From NCBI RefSeq assembly GCF_019649055.1, contig NW_026570275.1, forward strand, positions 496,001 to 560,000: a stretch of DNA of 64,000 bases. The letters run 5' to 3'. Position 1 is the stretch's first letter. Each line of letters starts with the position of its first letter. This document shows, piece after piece, positions 23,846-34,362 of the stretch. A program made the position numbers and the translations under genes. The notes below the pieces were generated by a model, which searched no databases, had not been told where the DNA came from, and saw only the letters and a list, made by a program, of their open reading frames with translations. This stretch comes from Paramacrobiotus metropolitanus. Lineage: Eukaryota > Tardigrada > Eutardigrada > Parachela > Macrobiotidae.

Positions 23846-23989
23846 CGTAATCAGTGGTACAGTATTCGCTAAAATTGTTGATTTTTACTCATGTGATAAC
23901 CCGATGGAAATCCTTTTGCCCGCAATCGTATTGTCAACATTTTTTCAGCAATTTTACTGTTTTAATCTTTTAAATTCCTACAGTACAGC

Positions 23990-24082
23990 ATGAACAAATT
24001 GTATTTTATCCTCTTGGAAATTCACGGCGATAAATGCAATGAGTGGATGGTGAAGTTGAAAAAAGAACTTCTTACGGAGTAG
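23990..24082 (+). CDS. Short ORF of 30 codons, uncertain
   Basis: An ATG at 23990 opens MNKLYFILLEIHGDKCNEWM and a Lys-rich end before a TAG at 24080. The composition is protein-like and it lies between the two basic ORFs, but at this length chance is a real possibility. Confidence 0.2.
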   Translation: MNKLYFILLEIHGDKCNEWMVKLKKELLTE

Positions 24083-24513
24083 TATGGAAAGTAATTGCCG
24101 CGTTTGCAGACAGCGCGATACGAGATTCGGAGGTGACTAATTCTACGGCGGAATCACGAAGCAATTTTAACGGAGTAATATGGCGGATAGTGGTCCTTTG
24201 AGCAGAAAGTGCGGTACGAGGAAGTTATTTCACGTTATTTCACGTCACGTCATGGCAAACCACGATAGTTCTAACGCTCCGAGAAAGCGGTCTGTAGTCT
24301 GAGGAAATCTCCCAAGTTATTCTTGACGAATTGATAGTACTGCAAAAGAGAGGACAATGTCCTACGATATAGCCGAATGCTGTTAGTTCATGACGGTGCA
24401 GAATTGTCCAGTGCAACTTTCAGTGTAAGACTCTTTCAGTTAATTTCCGCTTTTATGAACTGTTTTATTGATTCTGTGCGATTCGAATTTCTTGACCTGC
24501 GAAGTGAATCATT

Positions 24514-25032
24514 ATGCCTTTCCCGTGGTTGAAGCCGAAACTCAAACCTATGAGTAAGCAATTCAAGCGAATGAAGTACTTTTGGAAGAACAAGGACGGT
24601 TCCAGGCGGAAGGTTTGTCAACTTCATCGATACTATCAGAAAAGCCCCATCCCTGCTGTCAATGTTGAAAATGATCAGCAGAACATTTCGACGTCCTCGG
24701 CATCGAGTGTCAGCAGGGATAACTCTTATCAGCTTCCTTACTATTATGCTACGAAGTTTAACGGAGAGGAAGTGAACCGTGAGGAACGTCAACCCTCTGT
24801 AGAGATTCCGAATGTATCAATAATGAATCTCATGTTGGAAATGAGCAGAACGATGATCTCGAGAAACGGCAGAAGGATATGAGTCATGCCAAACGAGTGA
24901 AAAGTCAAAAGAGCAAGCGTCAACACTCGCCAGAGATTCCGTCGTCTGAGTTCCCGTATAAAGGCAAACGTACTGGAAGTCCTGAAATTCCGTTAGTCCG
25001 TCAAGTCCGCCAGCCTTCTCCCGAATTTTAGA
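24514..25032 (+). pseudogene. Basic protein with repeated S-P/V-EIP motif, frame-broken
   Basis: An ATG at 24514 starts a basic protein (WLKPKLKPMSKQFKRMKYF) that runs about 110 codons. Coding character then passes to a second frame at about 24840 (DLEKRQKDMSHAKRVKSQK) and to a third at about 24961 (KRTGSPEIPLVRQVRQPSPEF, stop at 25030). The motif xSxEIP recurs across the frame changes (PSVEIP, SPEIP, SPEIP), which argues that the three pieces were once one protein. Two small indels, or a very short intron near 24815-24845, would explain it. Function unknown. Confidence 0.35.
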
Positions 25033-26704
25033 TGTGGTCGTAAGTCGTGAATCGACTGTGAATGAGTTTGCCTTGGTTGTCTTCTGTGCGAAGCGGATTC
25101 GGTCTCTTGTAGCAGCTGATTATTTTCCATTGAAGAATGTGCGGTATCGTGATTCTAGTTGAGATTACTGGCCACTGTGAATTATGATTTTATCTTTTGT
25201 GTGTTTATGTGGATATTCTTTTGTGTACAGAATTTTTCCAGTTTTAGCGTGCCCGTATTCCGAACTATGAGTTACGGCACAGCGGATACTTGTGTCTTCT
25301 GATTTTAAGAAGTTTTTAGCAGTGAAAAACTCCAGCAATGGCAGAACTACGCAGATGCAGATGTAGCGGTATGATGCTTCTGATGATTGGAATTTAGTAC
25401 TGAATAAGCCAGGAAAATGGACGTATAGTATTGAGCTAAGTTCGAGTTATGAGAGACGTCAGTATATAATAACCTAAGGTGTGTGATTTAGCATAAATGA
25501 TGCTTTTAGAGATTGCAGGTAACAATTCAGGATGTACGGTATAACCAGTAAAACTGTAAGAACGTCGAATGATTGTAGTACAGTGGCGTACACATGGTTC
25601 GTACAATCAAGTTAAGCGTAGTTTAGCTTACCTCCTTTAAGCTTATGTCAGAAAAATAATGTCTGTCTAATTTTTGCGAAATTAGGATAATTACTATAAT
25701 TTATTACTACTTACTACTGAGTGGTACGGCTTATGATATACAGTGGTAATAACTTCGGTTCTAAGAAAACTTAATTCTATGTACTAAAATCATGCAAACG
25801 TTCTTGAATAACTGTGTGTAGATACTTAAATACGAGTGAAACTAAATGCATAAAACAGTAGACGTGTTTTCGAAAAGTTGATTATTATTCTTAAATGAAG
25901 TTTTATATGTTCCCACCCACCCTAACCCGTTTCAGAAATTATTATGAATGAACGTAAAATACGGATGTTTTGAGAATACTATGTTGAATTCTTGTTGAAT
26001 TTCGTTGGTATTGTTTGTTTGAGCAATGTTGTACAGTGTATTCCAATATGTTATATGCAGTTAATTTGCAACTTCAATATTTGTCAGACATCGTTGTATA
26101 AGGTCTTTTAGTCCGTCTACCAACTCCGCAGTAGGATGTAAATATAATGGACTTAACGAATAAGCTTTAACACTATGTTTCGAAGTCGCAATATTTTGTT
26201 AATTACGGCCAATTACAGCCACAGCAGATTTAGTATTTTTAAATAGTACAGTATTTGTCAAAACATTTTCTAATGCATAAGATCTGAGAATTGTTAAATC
26301 TCGTTTGTTGCAGTTAACCTTTTAATCCCTTAATTTCCACTAGTTGATCGTAGAACAGTGGATTTAATCGACTAATACTTTCGTGCTGTTGCCAGTTAGA
26401 GAGAATCCGAATTAACATCTAAATGATCAGTCTTAAAGCACTTAATGCTAAAACAACATCTTTTTCAACATCTTTGTAAACACGATAACACCCCGGATCT
26501 CATGGACGTTCCTGCTCTCCGCCTTTCCACTTCTTTGGACTTCCGGATTGCCAGTTACGCTCCAGGATCCGATGACCTATAACACTCTGACTCACTAACA
26601 ACTTACCGGACCGAGCGATGTTACTAACTTTGATGGCATCGGATAGTCGGGATGGAATTTGGCGATAGTGCTAGATGTTGCACGCACTATGCGGTACCTG
26701 GCGT
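25033..26704. other. No gene recognised
   Basis: Long AT-rich stretch without useful frames. The 14-mer GATTGTAGTACAGT (near 25573) also occurs 3' of the 7-13 kb gypsy element (near 12953), a weak hint of related element sequence. No LTR pair was found. Confidence 0.35.
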
Positions 26705-26915
26705 CAGGCCCGTCGCGAGACCCCTGTGCAATTTTCAAAAAAAAACTCCTCCTACAGTTTTCATCGGAAAATTGTTCTGAATGCACCATTGGATTCGTCG
26801 TGAAATTCTGAACAAAACGGTTGAGGCCGATTTTTGAAATTCGCATTTCCCCCCAGACCGTTACTGCGGGCGGTCGCCAATGCGACAGCCCAGTTCTTGG
26901 GGCATTCCCCCCTGG
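26705..26915 (-). repeat. Inverted copy of a 182-bp repeat
   Basis: Reverse complement of the copy at 27192-27401 with about 90 percent or better identity by eye. Diagnostic shared segments are GTCGCGAGACCCCTGTGC, CAAAACGGTTGAGGCCG and the GACCG/CGGTC block at the GC-rich end. Confidence 0.85.
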
Positions 26916-27009
26916 CCCCCAAGGGCAGTCAAAGACACCTTCTCGAGCCATTTTCAGTGATACAATTAGTATTTCAAGCGCAAATGGTTTCTCTATTTCT
27001 GAGGGGTCA

Positions 27010-27191
27010 GGGGGAAAAGCCCCAAAACTTGGGTTGTGACATAGGCGACCGCCCGGGTGGACGTGCTTGGGGAGGAACGAATTTTGAAATTTGGCCTCAA
27101 CCGTTTTGTTCAGAATTTTACGGCGAGTTCAGGAATGTTTTCAGAAAAAATATGCGATAAAAACTGCAGGAGAAGTATATTTTTGAAAGTG
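27010..27191 (+). repeat. 182-bp repeat, first tandem copy (diverged)
   Basis: Head-to-tail with the next copy. It keeps GGCGACCGCCCG, GGCCTCAACCGTTTTGTTC and TTCAGAAAAA in the same order and spacing but is the most diverged of the three copies. Confidence 0.8.
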
Positions 27192-27401
27192 CACGGGGGA
27201 ATTCCCCAGAAGTCAGGCTGTCGAATTGGGGACCGCCCGTAGTGAGGGTCTAGGGGGAAATGTGAATTTCAAAAATCGGCCTCAACCGTTTTGTTCAGAA
27301 TTTCACGACGAATCCAATGGTGTATTCAGAAAAATTTTCCGATGAAAACTGTAGGAGGAGTTTTTTTTTGAAAATTGCACAGGGGTCTCGCGACGGGCCT
27401 G
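27192..27401 (+). repeat. 182-bp repeat, second tandem copy
   Basis: Follows the first copy directly and is closest in sequence to the inverted copy at 26705. Open frames on both strands here (60-118 codons) follow the repeat and should not be called genes. Confidence 0.85.
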
Positions 27402-29394
27402 CCTGGCGTCGAAAACGAAAATTGCCCTCTTGAAGAATACCAGGAAACCGTTCTAAGTTTTTTGCCTGCGCTGAAAATAGACTTTGAGGCATCAGAATAC
27501 GATCCCAAGACTCGTACGACAGCACAATTCAAAATCAAGTGCGAAACAGAATGGGGATAATTAAGTATATGCAGACAACGGATTTATAATGGCGCCTACA
27601 GCTCCTTAATTTGTAAGAAATAATTAACTTTTATATGCCGGGCCGCATTACAGAGGAGGCCGCATGCAGCCGTCGCGAACTTCGAGGCGCCTTATGCAGC
27701 CTGACGATCGAGCGGCGCCACATTATGTACCATTATACATATAACAAGAAACTTAGCAAGAAGAATTTGCAGCAATTTTCTCATATTTGGAATGTTCCCA
27801 ATCAACCTTTCATCCCAGTTATGCTCACTTATGCTTTCTTGCATAATATTATGCTCACATTAGTCACATATGACAAACATCAAAAATAAAATTTGGCAGG
27901 CCAGCATTGGTGCGCTGGCACGGCAGCGTATTTGGGGGCCTTTTATGGGCCAGCGTGTAGGCTTTGCAAAGGCAGTAGGGAAAGGGTGGTATCAGGGGTG
28001 CTGCAGAATTAAGCCGTGTTGGGGAATGTTAGACGGTTTCAAGGGCTGCCTGGAGGGCACTACATACAACAGAGTTACATGTTGTAGTAGCGCAGAAATG
28101 GAAGGCAAAACGGACTAGGATAGCAGAAATGTACATCTGTTTATAGGCTACGTAGGTAATCAAATTTTTTTCAATGTAGGTATGGCAGTACTGAAAGCAC
28201 AAATCCAGTTATGCACATCGTAAACTACAGCAGTCAGCTATTTTTATTCGAGCGCGATCTTATTATGAAGCCTGCGCCCGAAATAAAAACTTTTCCCCAA
28301 ACACAGAGCAGTAGAAGAGTGCATCAATTTGTAGGCTTGGTACGTAATCGACCTTTTTTCCAGTGAAAGAACAGCAGGCATCATAAACTACAGCTTACTC
28401 GCCTCTACACCTTACTCGTAACCTACCCGCCTCGTTGTCATGTTGTAATCTCTGACGTTTTGCCGCACGTTACACTGCCGTTTGCTGACATACGCGCAGC
28501 ACTGTCGAATGTAGCTTTAAAAGGTAAACATACAAGGTGTGTCGCTCAAATTGGATGATCTTGTCCTGAGCAACTAATATCCGCTGCTTCGGAAAAAAGA
28601 CTTTTGCTATGCGCTTGACCAATAAAATGCAAAACCAATAAAATCGGTTTAAAGCTGGGATCCTGGCAAATAAGAATAACATTACGGGTCATACAAATCA
28701 GCACTTCCATATTTATCAACCATAATGTGTTCAGTCTGACCAAATCTTCTATGAAATTTCGAAGCACCTCACCAGCAAGGTCGCGCAAAAGTGTATCTCG
28801 TTTTCTTAGGCGGAATGTGCAATGTAGGATGACTCTATTGTTTGACCTGAGACTAAAAATTATGCCACTCCGAATTGTCACAAATAACAGCTTTATGGCT
28901 AGAAAGAATACATAAAGAACCTGTCAGTCCATTGAAAGTGGTACATGGAAAAAAATGCCTCTTTGTCTGCGATCTTACTCTTGGTAAAAGCTAATGATTC
29001 TTTAATCACTGAACAGCTGACTGAATGAGAAAGTTAAATTGTAGCGCAATCGTGCACCCAGAAACGCATCTTTAGTGGACAGCCGGTCGTCTTCAGGAAG
29101 CCGTAGTTCTAACTTCCGTAACACGGAAGTTAGAAATCATTACTTTGTAGGTAATAAATACAGTATACATGGCACACTATAAATCTGTACAAATAGAAGA
29201 ATCAAAATAAATTAACATCTAGTAGGAGTATTACTAAAAGGACTGCTGATGGACGATGGTTAAGTACACAGTATTTTACTCACGAACTATACTCACGAAC
29301 AATAAAGGCTTTACTAACCTAAATCAATGAAGTGATTGAAGACAACATGTACACAGAAGTACTTGAGAGTTTGATACCCGGCGTTACAGGGGCG
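27402..29394. other. No gene recognised
   Basis: Several medium frames (for example minus 28881-28546 with LRKRDTLLRDLAGEVLRNF) lack domains or clear exon structure. I see nothing that I can name. Confidence 0.35.
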
Positions 29395-30501
29395 GCAGTT
29401 AATGATCTTTTATTGCTCGACGAGGTGAACACGATCAGCCGTATTTTGCAAAGAAAAAAGAACAAGCATGGAAGACCGTCGCGGAGAACTTGAATAAAAT
29501 CCCCGATCAGGTTTGTTTGTTAGCTTCGTGTTCAGTTTTCCTTTTTGTAATGTATAAAAAGACATAAATTTTTGTATAAAAATTGTATTTCATACCGTTA
29601 TATGTAATACGCAGTTTACGAGGTCGCAGTACACGTGAACGTATGTGTCATAGCATTTTGTAGTCTGCCTTTGCAGATATTTGGTAGCGATAATCTGCTC
29701 GATGGCATTGCGTGTAAAAACCGCGTGGAGATTTTGGTGAAAGCTTTTCATTGCGAAGATGTACGGAATGTTGTTAAAAGCGGATCTGAGAAACCATATG
29801 GAGAAATCGAGATATGCTCACCAACGTTATCGCAGCAGCATTGGACTGGGAGACCCAGCGTAAAGCTCGAGCAGCTCCTAAAAAGCAAGAGCAGGCCTGG
29901 CGTGATACTGAGCTGGAAGAAGCGAACAAGGCTGTCGCCGCTGCTAAAGAAGTCGGCATGGTAGAGCCAGCTGAAGCGACGGACGAAGAGTTGGTGGCTA
30001 TGGGTGCCATGGATTTGGCTGAACTGGCTAACTGTAAGCCAATAAAGCATTATTAATTGTGAATTTTAACATTAAAATTTGTCATGGTTTGTTTCCCTTG
30101 GTTTGTCTTAGCAGAAGCTGCTGTAGCGATGTGTAATAAATACTGCTAGACTGCTAGTACAGCTCTTGTTAATAAGATAAATTTTCGTAGCTAACGCGCA
30201 AAATGATGACGACGAAAGCGGCAGAAAGATTCCATCTCGCCTGCAGAAAAGGAAAACCAGCCCTAACTTCAGCGAAGCAGAAACCGTGGTATCCCTCATT
30301 TCCAAGGAATCAGTCAAGACGCAGCGCATCCGAGAAATGGAGCTGGAGAGTGACGCGCGCATCCGTAAAATGGAAATTGACAATGAAAAAGAAATGCAAG
30401 AAAAGGAAATTGAGGCGCAAAAGAAAATAAAAGATAAGGAACTTCAGATGCAAAAACAATTAAAAAGAAATGGACCTGCAGGTGAAAAAAAGTCGATTTG
30501 A
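29395..30501 (+). pseudogene. Harbinger-associated Myb/SANT-like DNA-binding protein
   Basis: Three exon-like pieces: 29395-29510, 29677-30033 and 30191-30501, with GT..AG introns of 166 and 157 nt. The first encodes NDLLLLDEV and, after a frame change, QAWKTVAENLNKIPDQ. The second encodes CKNRVEILVKAFHCEDVRN then KSGSEKPYGEIE. Together these match the Myb/SANT-like fold of Harbinger accessory proteins (tryptophan helix, then 'C..R...L...F...D....SG'). After another frame change come ALDWETQRKARAAPKKQEQ and an acidic DEELVAMGAMDLAEL. The third exon has NDDDESGRKIPSRLQKRK and a long Lys/Glu coiled coil (30318-30480). In active elements this protein partners the transposase and binds element ends. 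Here two frame changes make it non-functional. Confidence 0.65.
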
Positions 30502-30753
30502 AATCATTAGAAAACGAGCGACTGTGAATTGCTGCTGAAGAACGAAAATGGGAAGCTATGTTAGCGTGTATGAAAAAATAATAATAAAATGCGGATATTT
30601 TTTTTGCAGCTGTAAATAATTTTCCAACATCGGCGGTTGTACATTAAAATATCGGCTGGTCTGATTTGGTTTTAACACAGTTGGTTAAAAAAACAGCAAC
30701 ACGATAAATCTTGTTGACAGGAATTTGAAGCAAACGCATTCGCTTTTTAAAAT

Positions 30754-31780
30754 CTACAAAAGCCTAGTTACTTGCGATATCCTTAAAGTTCCATTACACT
30801 GCGATCCGCACTGCAGACATTGCCAGATTATCAATTCTTTTTGAATATCTGCCAAACACTGAGCTTTTGGGTATGGCGTTTCAAAAAATTTGTTTTCCGT
30901 ATCCACTGTCGCCGTACATGCAAAAATCATCGGATACAAAAACATTAAGTTTATTCCGTAACCGGTTGATAATTTTGCTCTCCCGAAGCATTCTGGCATC
31001 ATGCATGCTCCCACGAACACCGCCATAAAGATTGCAAATTAAGCCTAAAAAATTAAAGACAGCAATTGTGGTATCAGATCGTTAATTTTTTTGATTTTCG
31101 TTTTTTGCCTATTATTGACTGGAATAAATCTGTAAGCCGAATTCCGGTAGCTTACCGTTTGTCGTCACAATCGGCTGCCACTTCACATCTTTTGTGACCA
31201 CTAAAACAAGCGCGCTGAAACAGCTTCAAGCGACAAATTGGCCGTGCAGTGCCGTCTATAAAAGCGAAACAGCCGGGCGTGGTTCCTCCTTTATTCGATA
31301 TGGCATCAACAAACTCATCCATTGCTTCTTCTGACAACCACTGTTGTTTCCAAGATTCTAGTAGCCAATGGAACGATCGATCGATACGGTCCAGCACCAT
31401 GTAAAAATTCTGCACAAATTGGCAACTGAACGGCCAAACATCCGACGCAAATCAAGCCAGCGGTTTTGATATGTAAGACGCCGGAGAAGGATGCAAAGTC
31501 CCTAAATCCCACTGACCTGATCTCCTGATGGCGTCTGCAGAACATTAGGGATGCGTAGCGCTGCCGCTCATCTGTTGAGGTCGGCCTTTCTGAACCGAAA
31601 AAATCGAAAGCATTCGAATTCCGTAAAATTTTCGAGGTTAAACTGGCTTTCTATTTCCCAGTCATCCTGCAGCTCCATCATGCGTAGTTCACGCTCCCGG
31701 CATCTCTTGGCCACATACACTAAAATGAACGTTTTTTTCAGAAATTACTTTCCGATGGCGGAGCAATAAGAGCGAAGATA
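30754..31780 (-). pseudogene. PIF/Harbinger (DDE_Tnp_4 type) transposase
   Basis: Minus-strand translation in alternating frames gives the recognisable HARBI1-like order: ECFRFFRFRKADL, AALRIPNVLQTPSG, GLCILLRRLTYQNRW, DLRRMFGRSVANL, then SEEAMDEFVDAI and the diagnostic catalytic block GCFAFIDGTARPICR with QRACFSGHKR. The expected second Asp region is badly altered (30754-31026 starts with VFVGACMMPECFGRAKLS, where the family has the 'G..HD...L..S.L' block). Stops and at least two frame changes interrupt it. The role in a live element would be cut-and-paste transposition with the Myb-like partner encoded convergently. This copy is inactive. Confidence 0.75.
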
Positions 31781-32309
31781 AATTTAGAAACATCGTGAAG
31801 ACAGTATTTAGCAGAGTTGAAACTTAAAACTCTTCCAGTTCCTGTTTTCTTATTGTTTGTTTTGCGTGATGCAGTTTTTTTGAACCTTTAAATGTACATG
31901 TACGGTATCATTTTCGAAAAGTCATATCTGCACAAGTTCAAACCACAACTCAACTTCCAGTTCAAGTTTGCAACTTGAACTTGAGTTTGTGCTTAAACTT
32001 GTACCGGTTTCAAGAATTCCCAAGTATCCGCCTGAGAGAAACTGGCAGTTCATCTCTTTACCACAGCAGTAGAAAAATAACAAAATATTACCGCATCAAC
32101 AAAAAACAATCAAACCGCAATTTTGCAGGCAATCCACATCAATTATTCCTCCGTACAGTTATCGCCAAAAAACGCAAAATCCAAGCACCACTTCGCACCG
32201 CGATAACTCATCCCAAGTATAAAAGTCTTAAACGATGAATTTTTGCTTAGAACAAAATTTTAGTTATGTTAATTTTGAACAAAATAATTAACTGTCAACC
32301 CACCCACCA
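31781..32309. other. No gene recognised
   Basis: Short imperfect CAAGTTC/GAACTTG palindromic runs near 31930-32000; otherwise nothing. Confidence 0.35.
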
Positions 32310-32423
32310 TTAGTTGCTCTTGCCAGCCGTCGGCTCCACGTTCTCCTTTTCATAGTCTTCCTCATCGGAGACGTCGATGATTTCCGCTCCGAAACCGCGT
32401 TCCACGGGAGGAGACTCCGGTTC
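32310..32423 (-). CDS. Terminal exon with acidic 'RGFGAEIID' motif, family unknown
   Basis: A pyrimidine-poor but canonical acceptor (ATCATTCAG) precedes a 37-residue terminal exon reading PVERGFGAEIIDVSDEEDYE followed by KENVEPTAGKSN and TAA. The same core recurs, with substitutions, in a plus-strand ORF at 33973-34191 (RGFGADIIDFSDEEDDE). Conservation of the protein-level motif between two opposite-strand copies supports real coding. An upstream candidate exon (NISQNWQNRYWIHANIVPGV, near 32495-32610 on minus) is open, but its donor could not be fixed. SDEED is a plausible CK2-type acidic site. Function unknown. Confidence 0.5.
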   Translation of the reverse strand, partial: EPESPPVERGFGAEIIDVSDEEDYEKENVEPTAGKSN

Positions 32424-33216
32424 CTGAATGATAATTATAATTGCAATAAATTATGGAAAAGGTTCCAATGGAATATCCTTCAGCTTAAGGTCCCATCGCG
32501 TTGACTGAGGGCTTTTTAAGCTTGACATTGGCCATCTTGACACCGGGTACAATATTTGCATGGATCCAGTATCTGTTTTGCCAGTTTTGAGATATGTTGA
32601 TAACGGGGCCTAAAAATTAGAAGTGCGGTTTTATTGCTGTTTATGGTGATGTAAAAAATTTGGAGTCGGGCGCAAGAACATCGAAGGAAGATCGGACACG
32701 AAATATATCGCTATGGCTTCCAGCTACGTAAATTTATGAAAATCCAGAACCTGTCGAGCTTGGGTCCTAGTACCAATCTTCAACGCCTGCGCTGGAACCC
32801 CGCTCGGGAAGATACGCCAACGGCGAAAGGCGTTCCGACTGGACACCCAGCTTGTTATCGGTCGCTGTGAGCTGTGCTTAAACCCGGATCGTGAGTGCAG
32901 AAACGATGAACTATTAACGAACTCATTATTAGTTTTTTTCTTTATAAAGTCGGTAGAAAAAATGATTTCTTATTAGCTAATACAGCGCGTGCAACGTTTA
33001 TATGCAGTCCCAGAATAAAGCCATGCCAAACATGTTGTTGTTGACTATTTTGCACCGCAAACGACATTAGGTTTTCCCATACACAATCTAAAGATACAGA
33101 ATGTATAGTAAATTTAATGTATACAGTTACAATGCAGTTATGCGAATGATCGCTCTGCAAGGACAACTGGTACAGCACCGTCTGTACCGTTAAGCTGATT
33201 AATCTCGTTTTCATCA
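32424..33216. other. Possible upstream exon, otherwise no feature
   Basis: Contains the open minus-strand segment near 32495-32610 mentioned for the terminal exon. The remainder is unrecognised. Confidence 0.3.
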
Positions 33217-33224
33217 CCTACACC

Positions 33225-33631
33225 CAGGGCCGTAGCGAGGGGGGGTGCGCATGGGCGCACGCACCCCCCTCCTCGGCTAACTTGTGAATTTATTTTGCGC
33301 CCGAAACTGGCGTATGGGCGCAAGGGCGCAAAATTCAAGAGATTTTTTAAGGGCGCAACGGGCGCCGGTACCAGTGCGCCCGTGGCGCATGCGCAATGCC
33401 GTGTTAAATTTGAATAAAATTTTTGTAAATTTGGGAATTAGGCACACAGTAGACTTTGAACTGCTCTCCAAAGGGAGCAGGGTTGAAACGAAGCCCGAGG
33501 AATAGGGGTGCGCAACGGGCGCAGGCTTTCAAATCCAAGGGCGCAGTGGGCGCTGGCCGAACTTTAAAACGGGCGCAGCTGGCGCAGCTAATTTGCGCAC
33601 TCCCCATACGTCGGACCTCGCTACGGCCCTG
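33225..33631. mobile_element. hAT-like MITE, 407 bp, with 8-bp target duplication
   Basis: 16-bp perfect terminal inverted repeats (CAGGGCCGTAGCGAGG and its complement) flank a GCGC-rich non-coding interior. The flanking 8-mers CCTACACC at 33217-33224 and 33632-33639 are identical. An 8-bp duplication and CAG..CTG tips are characteristic of hAT-type transposition. Frames through the interior (for example 33284-33505) only reflect GGGCGCA repeats. The tips and duplication are intact. Confidence 0.85.
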
Positions 33632-33972
33632 CCTACACCAACACACGGAGGCACATCCATGCGACGGAAAAAAGTAAAAGCGTTCGTGGTTGATCCCGGG
33701 ATGCTGGACTATGTCATCTGAATAGGCCAACTGAGATTTGTAGAAACGGGTATTTCTTAGTCAATGCGCCCCCTTGTTGGTAAGGTACGTGCGGTTCAAC
33801 AATCTGGAGGAGTACATTTTGCGGACGTGTCTTCGTTACCTAGACCTTTGCCAGGAGTGTTCCATTTATAGGTAAATTTGCCACTAGTGTTCTGCGGCAC
33901 TGTGCTAACAGTACACTGTTTTTTTAACAGCCGCAGATCGTGTGAAATTTGCTCGATGTATGGTGGCTGGTG

Positions 33973-34191
33973 ATGGAGGCAGCGGAACAAGGAGGACGCA
34001 CCTATCCATTTGAGGAGGACCTGCGTCTGGTGCAGCGCATTCGTCGCCAGGGTATCCTGCACGGCGTTGCTCCGACTTGGAAGCCAGACGAGCCCATGTG
34101 TCGCGGGTTTGGAGCGGATATCATCGACTTCTCTGATGAGGAAGACGATGAAAGGGGAACGTCGAGCCGACGGCCGGCCGAGCCGACTTAA
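33973..34191 (+). CDS. Small acidic protein or exon with 'RGFGADIID' motif, family unknown
   Basis: An ATG at 33973 starts 72 codons: EAAEQGGRTYPFEEDLRLVQ, an Arg-rich RIRRQG, then EPMCRGFGADIIDFSDEEDD and a Ser/Arg/Pro tail. The RGFGA-D/E-IID-hydrophobic-SDEED core matches the minus-strand terminal exon at 32310-32423, so this is a diverged paralogue. The frame is open 24 bases upstream of the ATG and then meets a TGA. A good acceptor (TTTTTTTAACAG) sits at about 33930, so the coding part could be a terminal exon joined from further upstream. No domain is known to me. Confidence 0.5.
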   Translation: MEAAEQGGRTYPFEEDLRLVQRIRRQGILHGVAPTWKPDEPMCRGFGADIIDFSDEEDDERGTSSRRPAEPT

Positions 34192-34362
34192 ACGGTTGGT
34201 GGGCTGACAGCTCATTAATATGCTTTTATAGTTTTTATTTATTGACATTTCGTTATACGCAAAACTTCATGGTTTTTGATTTTGCAGTGTGGAGGTTATC
34301 GCGGTACCAGGAGGTGCGTAGACGGCCTGAAAGTTTGCAGCAGTTTGGTTTAGTCCAAGTTA

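Larger units (their letters stand above)
29395..31780. mobile_element. PIF/Harbinger-type DNA transposon, decayed
   Basis: The two genes of a Harbinger element lie face to face: a Myb/SANT-like protein on plus (29395-30501) and a DDE transposase on minus (31780-30754). Both carry frame changes or stops. Outer boundaries, terminal repeats and the expected 3-bp TAA/TTA target site were not resolved. Confidence 0.75.

Noticed and set aside
26595-27560. Frames of 61-118 codons on both strands
   Set aside because: They coincide with the copies of the 182-bp repeat and their flanks.
33284-33730. Cys/Arg/Ala-rich frames on both strands
   Set aside because: They are translations of GGGCGCA repeats inside the hAT-like MITE.
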